NCBI GenBank assembly: GCA_039197885.1
Contig: JBCCTY010000084.1
Coordinates: 1-14,355, forward strand
Direction of reading: 5' to 3'
Origin: JBCBSZ01 sp039197885
GTDB taxonomy: Bacteria > Actinomycetota > Acidimicrobiia > Acidimicrobiales > Poriferisodalaceae
Length of the DNA: 14,355 nucleotides
Shown: positions 1 through 5,533 of the stretch, one piece after another
Layout of the letters: the number at the start of each line of letters is the position of its first letter
Numbering within the stretch: position 1 is the first letter of the stretch
Notes under the pieces: model-generated
What the model saw: the letters and a program-made list of their open reading frames with translations, nothing else
Database searches by the model: none
What the model was told of the DNA's origin: nothing
Translations under genes and position numbers: made by a program

Positions 1-189
1 GTCGAGGGCGGCGAGGGCGAGCACCGGGTGTCGCCGCCACCGGACCTCCGGCGTCGGGACGGGGGCGGTCCGGATGGCCTCGACCTCGATGTCGGTGCGG
101 TGCTGATCCGCGTCGACCTTGAGGAACGTCTCGCCGACCCGCAACGTCACCCGATCGGCGTTGGCGAGGGCGATCTCGACGCGCTCCAC
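1..189 (-). CDS. Phosphotransferase, aminoglycoside-phosphotransferase (APH) fold, N-terminal fragment
   Basis: Only the first 63 codons are inside the window; the gene runs off its left edge. The visible part reads as the N-lobe of an APH/choline-kinase-type protein: a short beta-strand run with RVGETFLKVD (residues 17-26), where Lys24 fits the ATP-binding lysine, followed by the helix DIEVEAIR (33-40), where a Glu would pair with that lysine. The stretch PVPTPEV (43-49) is typical of the actinobacterial members of this family. GTG at 189 is the likeliest start because no in-frame ATG or GTG lies between it and the preceding stop region, but the Shine-Dalgarno site is poor. It follows the conserved protein at 233-1234 by 43 bases on the same strand, so co-transcription is likely. 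The substrate cannot be told; relatives phosphorylate sugars, amino alcohols or drugs, and many are uncharacterised. The catalytic HxD loop is outside the window. Confidence 0.72.
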   Translation of the reverse strand, partial: MERVEIALANADRVTLRVGETFLKVDADQHRTDIEVEAIRTAPVPTPEVRWRRHPVLALAALD

Positions 190-232
190 GATCCCAGACT
201 GGCAGCGACGAACCGATCGAGCGGCCCGGGTT

Positions 233-1234
233 TCAGTGCCAGGCGAGCCGGTACGACAGATCGTGACCCGCAGCCTCCGAGTAGTCGCGGATCGATCGCT
301 TCGCGAGCTGCAGGGTCACCGAGGCGGGGAGGAGCCCGGAGACCCGGCCGAACAGCGTGCGTTCCTCGTCGACGGCGGCGGCCTTGGCGGTGGGGAAGGC
401 GACGTCGACGTGAGCCTGTCGCTGATCGGCTCGATCGAGCAGGGTCGACAGCCGCTCGAACATCTGCAGCAGCGGGTCGGCGCGGTGCGTCCACCAGTTG
501 GCGGCGGGCATGAAGTCGACGAAGTGCATCAGGTGGAAGTTGAGGTCGACCCACAGGTTCTCGGCGTCGATCGTCAGCGGCTCGTTGTCGATGACCCGAT
601 GGAGGTGGAGCGCCTCGAGGCGGTCGAGACGATGCACGTTGGCCTCCAGCTCGTCGAGCAGCGCGCCGTCGTAGAAGAGCCTGAGGGTGGACGGGAACAC
701 CTCGACGTGGAGCGCCTCGAAGTCGGTCAGCAGCTCACGCAGCGCCGGGATCTTCGCGGCTCCTATGGCGAAGGTGTTGGTCGCGGTGCCGAGGATGGAG
801 TGGAGCAACGCCACGTTCGGCGAGTGCTCGGGATAGTGGCGGGCCGAGTAGTCATGGCAGAAGACGAGGTGCTCGAGGAACGTGCCGTCGGCGTGCTCCA
901 TGCTGAAGTCGCACTCCTCGACCATGAAGTCGATCAGTCGCTGGTCGATCGGCGGGGCGGGCTGCGCCGTCTCGCCCTCGGCGTAGGCGGCCTCGACGGC
1001 ATCGGCCGCGGCAGCGTGCCAGATCGGTTCCTTGGCCAGTTTCTCCTCCATGAACAGCTTCGGCACGCCGCTGAGCGCTCCGAAGATGGTCCGGGTCATG
1101 TCGAAGTCGTCCATGCGTTCGACGCGGACCCGGCCGGCGTGGTCGACCGCTCCACCGTGGGTGATGGCGGCCTTGCGCTGCAGGTTGAGCGTCGCCTGCA
1201 GTCCGGAGCTCTCGGCGGTCGCGTCGGTGCCCAT
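233..1234 (-). CDS. Conserved histidine-rich protein of uncertain family (possible HD-like/DUF6817-type fold)
   Basis: 333 residues, probably cytoplasmic: no signal peptide or membrane segment is visible. ATG at 1234 is chosen because GGGAGG (1240-1245 on the complement) sits 5 bases upstream; the open frame continues further upstream but reads low-complexity Ser/Arg/Ala sequence inside the neighbouring gene. I do not firmly recognise the protein. Residues 118-156 read TFLEHL (119-123 region, His122), then His127, His133, His137, and LLHSILGT (143-150, His145-Ser146). This F-x-HL ... LHS-x-x-GT spacing resembles the DUF6817 family, thought to be HD-like metal-binding proteins; this resemblance is from memory and weak. 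A second histidine-rich stretch lies around residues 201-239 (HRL, LHLHRV, NFHLMHF), with a Trp-Trp-Thr-His at 247-250. It is divergent from the CYP153-like P450 across a 145-base gap and precedes the kinase fragment. Confidence 0.82.
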   Translation of the reverse strand: MGTDATAESSGLQATLNLQRKAAITHGGAVDHAGRVRVERMDDFDMTRTIFGALSGVPKLFMEEKLAKEPIWHAAAADAVEAAYAEGETAQPAPPIDQRLIDFMVEECDFSMEHADGTFLEHLVFCHDYSARHYPEHSPNVALLHSILGTATNTFAIGAAKIPALRELLTDFEALHVEVFPSTLRLFYDGALLDELEANVHRLDRLEALHLHRVIDNEPLTIDAENLWVDLNFHLMHFVDFMPAANWWTHRADPLLQMFERLSTLLDRADQRQAHVDVAFPTAKAAAVDEERTLFGRVSGLLPASVTLQLAKRSIRDYSEAAGHDLSYRLAWH

Positions 1235-1379
1235 GTCGTCCTCCCTTGCGGCGTCGGAGGAGGCTACGGCTCGGTGGGGGAGCGAGCGAGCCGCTCCGCC
1301 CCCGCTCGGTGGAGCGCAGGGGTGGTGCACGGCCCGACGTGCGAGACTGGTTCGGCGAGTCGAGGGGAACGGGGGAGCG
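1235..1379. promoter_or_regulatory. Divergent promoter region with repeats (conserved protein / CYP153-like P450)
   Basis: This 145-base gap separates divergent start codons and must hold both promoters. Visible structure: two imperfect direct repeats sharing GCTCGGTGG followed by AGCG (1269-1284 and 1304-1316), and an inverted repeat GCACG-6-CGTGC (1327-1342) 38 bases before the P450 start. Clear -35/-10 hexamers were not seen. The inverted repeat could be an operator; this is inference. No recognisable coding sequence was found in the gap. Confidence 0.4.
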
Positions 1380-2711
1380 ATGGCCGACGTGGTGAGCGAC
1401 CGCGAGGAGTGGCTGGCGGCCCGGCCGGTGCGGAGCCCCGAGATGGAGCAGGCGCTCTTCGCCGCCGACGTGCCGGCCGCCGATGAGCTCACCCTCGACG
1501 AGATCAACCCGCTCAACCCTCACCTCTTCCGCGAGCACCGCTGGCACGACCACTTCGCCCGGCTCCGCCGCGAGGATCCCGTCCACCTGAACGAGTTGGG
1601 CTCGGCCGGTCGCTACTGGTCGGTGACGAGGTGGGAGGACGTGCGCGCCGTCGACGCCGACTGGGGGACCTTCTCCTCGGCCCACGGCATCACGCTCACC
1701 CCGCCGGTCGGTGCCGACGTCTCGAACCGGTTCGCGCAGCTGGGTTCGTTCATCGCCATGGATCCGCCCGACCACGGCCACCAGCGAGCCACCGTGCGCG
1801 GGGTCGTCTCGACGAGCGCGCTGCGCGACCTCGAGCCGGTGATCCGAGGTCGCACGGCTGGTGTGCTCGACGCCTTGCCCGAGGGCGAGACGTTCGACTG
1901 GGTCCCGACCGTGTCGGTCGAGCTCACCACGCTGATGCTGGCGACGCTGTTCGACTTCCCGCTCGAGGACCGGCGCAAGCTGACCCGCTGGTCCGACGTC
2001 ACCACCGCCGTCCCGGAGCCCGGTGGGATCATCGAGTCGCACCGGGAGCGGTTCGACGAGCTCGGGGAGTGCCTCGCCTACTTCGAGCGGTTGTGGGAGG
2101 ACCGCCGCGAGCATCCGGGCCACGATCTCGTCTCGATGCTCGTCCACGGCGAGTCGACCCGGCACCTCTCGGCCGCCGAGCAGATGGGCAACCTGCTGCT
2201 CCTGATCGTCGGCGGCAACGACACCACCCGCAACACGATGTCGGGCAGTGTGTACGCGTTGAACCGCTTCCCCGAGCAGTACGACCGGCTGGTCGCCGAT
2301 CCGTCGCTCGTCGCCGGTCTCGTGCCCGAGATCCTCCGGTGGCAGACACCGCTGTCCTACATGCGGCGCACGGCGACGCGCGACTGCGAGCTCGGCGGCA
2401 AGCAGATCGCCAAGGACGACCAGGTGCTGATGTGGTACGTCTCCGCGAACCGCGACGAGTCCGTGTTCGGCGCCGACGCCGACGCCCTCGACCTCGGCCG
2501 GCCCAACGCCGACCGGCACGTCTCGTTCGGCTACGGCATCCACCTGTGCATGGGCAAGCGGCTCGCCGAGCTGCAGCTCCGCATCCTCTGGGAGGAGATC
2601 CTCCGCCGTTTCGAGCGAGTCGAGGTGCAGGCCGAGCCCGAGCGCACCTTCTCGTCGTTCGTCAACGGCTACACGCACCTGCCCGTCCGCGTGACGCGTC
2701 GCCGCTCCTAG
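1380..2711 (+). CDS. Cytochrome P450, CYP153-like (putative alkane/fatty-acid terminal hydroxylase)
   Basis: 443 residues, soluble class I bacterial P450. Key motifs: HGHQR at 132-136 (C-helix), GGNDTTR at 278-284 (I-helix oxygen-activation motif), EILR at 317-320 (ExxR), and FGYGIHLC at 383-390 with Cys390 as haem ligand. Long stretches match what I remember of CYP153A enzymes: FIAMDPP, FDWV, ELTTLMLATLFDFP, KLTRWSDVTTA, LLIVGGNDTTRN, LRWQTPLSYMRRTA, MWYVSANRD, AELQLRILWEEIL and the closing FVNGY-LPVRV. CYP153 enzymes hydroxylate terminal carbons of alkanes, fatty acids or terpenoid side chains. ATG at 1380 follows GGGGGAG closely. CYP153 operons often include ferredoxin and ferredoxin reductase genes; none is next to this one, so redox partners must come from elsewhere. 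It is transcribed alone, diverging from 233-1234 and converging on the DUF1330 gene. Family placement is strong; the substrate is inferred. Confidence 0.93.
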   Translation: MADVVSDREEWLAARPVRSPEMEQALFAADVPAADELTLDEINPLNPHLFREHRWHDHFARLRREDPVHLNELGSAGRYWSVTRWEDVRAVDADWGTFSSAHGITLTPPVGADVSNRFAQLGSFIAMDPPDHGHQRATVRGVVSTSALRDLEPVIRGRTAGVLDALPEGETFDWVPTVSVELTTLMLATLFDFPLEDRRKLTRWSDVTTAVPEPGGIIESHRERFDELGECLAYFERLWEDRREHPGHDLVSMLVHGESTRHLSAAEQMGNLLLLIVGGNDTTRNTMSGSVYALNRFPEQYDRLVADPSLVAGLVPEILRWQTPLSYMRRTATRDCELGGKQIAKDDQVLMWYVSANRDESVFGADADALDLGRPNADRHVSFGYGIHLCMGKRLAELQLRILWEEILRRFERVEVQAEPERTFSSFVNGYTHLPVRVTRRRS

Positions 2712-2730
2712 CGGCGAGCCCGGACCGGGC
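2701..2730. terminator. Two consecutive hairpins at the end of the P450 gene (possible bidirectional terminator)
   Basis: Two perfect inverted repeats lie between the convergent P450 and DUF1330 genes. The first is GCCGCT-CCT-AGCGGC (2701-2715), which spans the P450 TAG stop. The second is GCCCGG-A-CCGGGC (2718-2730), ending just before the stop of the opposite gene. Both are GC-rich and symmetric, so they could act on both strands. Neither is followed by a T-run; actinobacterial terminators often lack one. The one-base loop of the second makes it weaker as an RNA hairpin. Confidence 0.5.
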
Positions 2731-2732
2731 GG

Positions 2733-3038
2733 TCAGCGCGCCGGAGGAGCGTGGACGATCGAGACGGAGAAGGTCTCGGTGCCGGCGTGGCGGTGGGGGA
2801 CGATCGCCCGGTACTCCGCCGAGTTCCACCACCGCAGGCACTCCTCCTCGCTGGCGAACCGGATGATGACCGTGCGGCCCTCCTCACGCTCGCCCTCGAG
2901 CACGTCGACCCCGTCGTCGTAGGTCAGGAAGGTCGCGTCGTATTGCTTGAGCACGGGGAAGAAGCCCTGCTCGTACTCGCGGTACGGGGCCGGATCGGTG
3001 ACCCGGAAGTGGGCGACGAAGTGGACCGGCTGCGACAT
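2733..3038 (-). CDS. DUF1330-like small dimeric alpha/beta-barrel protein
   Basis: 101 residues, cytoplasmic. The pattern is that of the DUF1330 family within the dimeric alpha-beta barrel (EthD/ferredoxin-like) superfamily: strand HFVAHFRVTDPAPYREYEQGFFPV (split here as HFVAHFRV then PAPYREYEQGFFPV), a central strand TFLTYDD, then VDVLEGE, VIIRFAS, and the helix EECLRWWNSAEYRAIVPHR before a last strand. The W-x-S-x-E-Y-R segment after an F-x-S/D-x-E-x-A/C strand end is the family hallmark. ATG at 3038 has GAGGAGC about 5 bases upstream; the open frame extends further upstream but into the divergent promoter. Function is unknown for most family members; some relatives act as small isomerases or monooxygenase-like enzymes. 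It diverges from tetR across 119 bases, and it is a single-domain counterpart of the duplicated protein at 3841-4656, so a shared substrate class is plausible. Confidence 0.88.
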   Translation of the reverse strand: MSQPVHFVAHFRVTDPAPYREYEQGFFPVLKQYDATFLTYDDGVDVLEGEREEGRTVIIRFASEEECLRWWNSAEYRAIVPHRHAGTETFSVSIVHAPPAR

Positions 3039-3121
3039 GGGTGCTCCTCGGGATCGGTGCGGACAGGATCCCCGGTGGCCGTGGCACGGGGCAACCGAGC
3101 GCCCGATCGGCCGGTGCGATT

Positions 3122-3140
3122 GTGTCACGATGATGCGCAC
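3122..3140. promoter_or_regulatory. Candidate TetR operator upstream of tetR
   Basis: A 19-bp element, GTGTCACGATGATGCGCAC, ends 17 bases before the tetR GTG start and lies in the 119-base divergent gap with the DUF1330 gene. It matches the element at 3791-3809 at 13 of 19 positions, sharing GTGTCA at the left and GCAC at the right with identical spacing. Overlapping it is an imperfect 13-bp palindrome ATTGTGTCACGAT (3119-3131). The location and the repeat suggest autoregulation by the adjacent TetR; binding is inference. Confidence 0.4.
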
Positions 3141-3157
3141 GACATCCGGGGAGCGCT

Positions 3158-3778
3158 GTGGTCGAGATCGTGGAGCGGGAGGCCGACCCCGCCAACTCGC
3201 CGGTCGATGGGCGCGCGGCGCGACGCCAGCGCAACATCGAGCACGTCCTCGACGTCGTGATCGACATGTTCGTCGACGAGTCGATGTTCCCGACCATGGA
3301 GCAGGTGGCCACCCGGTCGGGGCTGTCGCTGCGGTCGCTCTACCGCTACTTCGCCGAACCGACCGAGCTGCTCGAGGCGGCGATCGCCCGGACCGGCCGG
3401 ATGGGGCGTGACGCAGCCCACCTCCCGTCGATCGGGCAGGGTCCACTCGAGCGCCGCATCGACGACTTCGTCACCATGCGGCTGCGGATCCACGACGCCG
3501 TCGGCGCCGTGTTCCGGGCCACGGTCGTCAACGCGCCCCGCAGCCAGCGAGTGCGCGACCAGCTGACCATCGCCCGCGACGAGCTCCGACGGCAGTTCGA
3601 GGCCCAGTTCGCCCCGGAGATCGCCTCGTTGCGGGGCGCCGAGCGGGACGGGGTGGTCTCCGCCGGCGACCTGCTGACCCAACTGGAGTCGATCGACTTC
3701 CTCCGTCGCCACCGGCGATGCTCCGTCGCCGAGACCAGCACCGCCCTCGCGACCGGCCTGCGAGCGCTCTTCGGCTGA
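3158..3778 (+). CDS. TetR-family transcriptional regulator
   Basis: 206 residues, the usual TetR size. The N-terminal DNA-binding part is clear: RQRNIEHVLDVVIDMF (helix 1, about 24-39), then PTMEQVATRSGLSLRSLYRYFAEP (45-68) holding the helix-turn-helix and the conserved LYRYF. The remainder (about 75-206) is a helical ligand-binding domain whose sequence is not family-specific; residues RAMR-like NAPRSQRVRDQL suggest an acyl or hydrophobic ligand only weakly. The GTG start at 3158 follows GGGGAG by 4 bases. It is divergent from the DUF1330 gene and 62 bases upstream of the duplicated-DUF1330/MBL/sulfatase operon. Matching 19-bp elements sit before tetR itself and before the operon, so it probably represses both and itself. 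The inducer is unknown. Confidence 0.92.
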   Translation: MVEIVEREADPANSPVDGRAARRQRNIEHVLDVVIDMFVDESMFPTMEQVATRSGLSLRSLYRYFAEPTELLEAAIARTGRMGRDAAHLPSIGQGPLERRIDDFVTMRLRIHDAVGAVFRATVVNAPRSQRVRDQLTIARDELRRQFEAQFAPEIASLRGAERDGVVSAGDLLTQLESIDFLRRHRRCSVAETSTALATGLRALFG

Positions 3779-3790
3779 GCCGTTCGACTA

Positions 3791-3809
3791 GTGTCAGTAG
3801 GACTGGCAC
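3791..3809. promoter_or_regulatory. Inverted repeat, candidate TetR operator of the sulfatase operon
   Basis: GTGTCAGTAGGACTGGCAC is an inverted repeat with 8-bp arms (one T/G mismatch) around a 3-base spacer. It lies between the tetR stop and the next ATG, which starts 31 bases after the repeat ends. A TANNNT-like -10 hexamer (TAGTGT, 3789-3794) overlaps its left arm, a position from which a bound repressor would block transcription. It shares 13 of 19 positions with the element upstream of tetR. As RNA it could also form a short hairpin, so attenuation is an alternative. Confidence 0.5.
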
Positions 3810-3840
3810 AACTTCGGCGTGCCGAGGTGCGAGGGGGGCC

Positions 3841-4656
3841 ATGCCGCGCTACGGACAGATCGACCACGACTACGCCATCCGGCTGGCCACCACGACGGCC
3901 GAGGACGACGGCCCGGTGTGGATGGTCAACCTGATGAGGTACAAGGACCGGGCGGAGTACGTCGACGGGCGCGAGACGACCCTCACCGGTCGTGAGGCCG
4001 ACGATGAGTACGCCCCGCTCGGCCCGATGGCGGCGGTGGGCGCGGCGCCGGTGTTCGTCGCCGACGTCGTCGATCAGTTCCTCGGCGACACACCGACGTG
4101 GGATCGGATCGCCGTCGCTCGATACCCGACCCGTCGGGCCTTCATCGAGATGCAGGAGCGCGAGGACTTCCGGCGCCAACACGAGCACAAGGAGGCGGGG
4201 ATGGCCGAGACGATCGTCATCGGCTCCCAGCCCATGGCCGCACCGCCGATCGACGAGCCCGTCGACTGGGCCGAGGTGCCTCATCCACCGACCGAGGACG
4301 ACGGACCCTTCACGATGGTCCACGTCATCCGGTTCCACGACGACGACGGCGCCGCGACGACCCCCGATCGCATGGAGGCCTACCAGGAGGTCGCCGGTTC
4401 GGTGGCGGTGCCGAACGGCGTCCGCATCGACGGGTGGTTCTCGGCCGAGGGCACGATCATCGGCGACGGCCGCTCCTGGCACCAGGTGCGCTTCAACACC
4501 TTCCCGAGTCGCGAGGCGTTCCTGGCGGTGGCGCTCGACCCCGATCGAGCCCGCGCCCAGGACGAGCACCGGGAGCCGGCCATCGCCGACACCTACGCCA
4601 TCGGCGCGCGGGCCACGATCAACCGACTCGCGGCGTCGATCGACGACGGTTCGTGA
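3841..4656 (+). CDS. Tandem-duplicated DUF1330-like (dimeric alpha/beta barrel) protein
   Basis: 271 residues made of two homologous halves. The first half opens with EDDGPVWMVNLMRYKDR (21-37) and the second with EDDGPFTMVHVIRFHDD (152-168). Each then continues with a W-x-x-x-x-x-x-x-[YF]P[TS]R-x-[AE]F strand-helix unit (DTPTWDRIAVARYPTRRAF, 83-101; DGRSWHQVRFNTFPSREAF, 209-227) and ends with a helix and strand (AGMAETIVIGSQ, 119-130; PAIADTYAIGAR, 246-257). This is a fused form of the fold that single-domain DUF1330 proteins make by dimerising. No signal peptide. ATG at 3841 is preceded by GAGGGGGG. It is the first gene of a plus-strand operon with the MBL hydrolase (25 bases on) and the sulfatase. 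Its enzymatic role, if any, is unknown; it could bind or isomerise the substrate handled by the two hydrolases. Confidence 0.88.
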   Translation: MPRYGQIDHDYAIRLATTTAEDDGPVWMVNLMRYKDRAEYVDGRETTLTGREADDEYAPLGPMAAVGAAPVFVADVVDQFLGDTPTWDRIAVARYPTRRAFIEMQEREDFRRQHEHKEAGMAETIVIGSQPMAAPPIDEPVDWAEVPHPPTEDDGPFTMVHVIRFHDDDGAATTPDRMEAYQEVAGSVAVPNGVRIDGWFSAEGTIIGDGRSWHQVRFNTFPSREAFLAVALDPDRARAQDEHREPAIADTYAIGARATINRLAASIDDGS

Positions 4657-4667
4657 GCGCCGACGCC

Positions 4668-4673
4668 GGGAGG
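4668..4673 (+). promoter_or_regulatory. Ribosome binding site deciding the MBL hydrolase start
   Basis: GGGAGG lies 2 bases before an in-frame GTG at 4676 and 8 bases before a second GTG at 4682. The second spacing is the functional one, so 4682 is taken as the start. Confidence 0.55.
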
Positions 4674-4681
4674 CCGTGACC

Positions 4682-5533
4682 GTGGAGGTCGTCCTCACCG
4701 GCACCGGCTCACCTCTCCCCGACCCGAACCGGGCGGGACCCTCGACGCTGGTGAGCGCAGGCGACACGCGAGTGCTCGTCGACGCGGGGCGCGGCGTCGT
4801 GATGCGCCTCGCCGGTGCCGGGACCGTGCCGGGGGCGCTGTCGGGGGTGCTGATCACCCACCTCCACAGCGATCACGTCTGCGCCCTGAACGACGTGATC
4901 ACGACCCACTGGGTGATGACCCAGGGGAGGGTGCCGCTGGCGATCTTCGGGCCGACCGGCGTGCGACAGTTCGTCGACCGTCAGCTCCACGCCCTCGAGC
5001 CCGACATCGGCTACCGCCTCGCCCATCACGACAAGCTCACCCGACCGCCGATGGTGGAGGTCACCGAGCTGGAGGCCGGCGACCCGTTCACCGTGGGCGA
5101 TGTCTCGGTCACGACCGCGGTGACGGAGCACGCCCCGGTGCGGCCGACCATCGGCTTCCGGCTCGAACACGGTGGCCTCTCGGCGGCGCTGGTCGGTGAC
5201 ACGCTCCCGTGCGACGGGGTCGACGAGCTCGCACGCGGCACCGACCTCTACGTGCAGACCGTCATCCGGCGCGACCTCGTGCCGTTGATCCCCAACGAGA
5301 TGATCCAGGACATCCTCGACTACCACTCCGGTGTCGTCGAGGCTGCCGAGACCGCCGAGCGGGTGGGAGCGCGCCGACTGGCGCTGACCCACATGGTCCC
5401 GCCGCCGACCCCGGAGCAGTACCCCGACTGGATCGCCCGTGCAGCCGAGCACTACTCGGGTGAGATCATCCTGGGCGACGACCTGACCACCGTCGCACTC
5501 GATGCCCCGCCCCGACGAACGGAGCAGCCATGA
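4682..5533 (+). CDS. MBL-fold metallo-hydrolase, RNase Z-like
   Basis: 283 residues, cytoplasmic. The metallo-beta-lactamase fold is shown by the N-terminal strands EVVLTGTGSPLPDPNRAGPS (2-21, written in part) and VLVDAGRG (31-38), the metal motif THLHSDH (59-65: His60, His62, Asp64, His65), His150 in TEHAP, Asp173 in VGDT and His237 in LTHMVPP; His215 in DYHSG matches the extra conserved histidine of the RNase Z branch. These residues can bind two zinc ions. The G-T-G-x-P-x-P-x-x-R-x-G start and length match the RNase Z/ElaC-like hydrolases, but the RNase Z exosite arm is not evident, so a small-molecule ester, lactone or sulfate-ester hydrolase is as likely as an RNA processing enzyme; MBL-fold arylsulfatases are known from the same branch. 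GTG at 4682 is preferred over GTG at 4676. The stop overlaps the sulfatase start (ATGA), implying translational coupling. Confidence 0.9.
   Translation: MEVVLTGTGSPLPDPNRAGPSTLVSAGDTRVLVDAGRGVVMRLAGAGTVPGALSGVLITHLHSDHVCALNDVITTHWVMTQGRVPLAIFGPTGVRQFVDRQLHALEPDIGYRLAHHDKLTRPPMVEVTELEAGDPFTVGDVSVTTAVTEHAPVRPTIGFRLEHGGLSAALVGDTLPCDGVDELARGTDLYVQTVIRRDLVPLIPNEMIQDILDYHSGVVEAAETAERVGARRLALTHMVPPPTPEQYPDWIARAAEHYSGEIILGDDLTTVALDAPPRRTEQP

Noticed and set aside
119..1486. 455-residue plus-strand open frame opposite the histidine-rich protein
   Set aside because: Composition (Val, Glu, Gly, Arg rich, no hydrophobic core pattern) and lack of recognisable motifs mark it as a shadow of the minus-strand gene, which has a good ribosome binding site.
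852..2678. 608-residue minus-strand open frame antisense to the CYP153-like P450 and its upstream region
   Set aside because: Runs of Arg, Glu, Val and Gly without family motifs; high GC opens such frames opposite real genes. The plus-strand P450 has all motifs.
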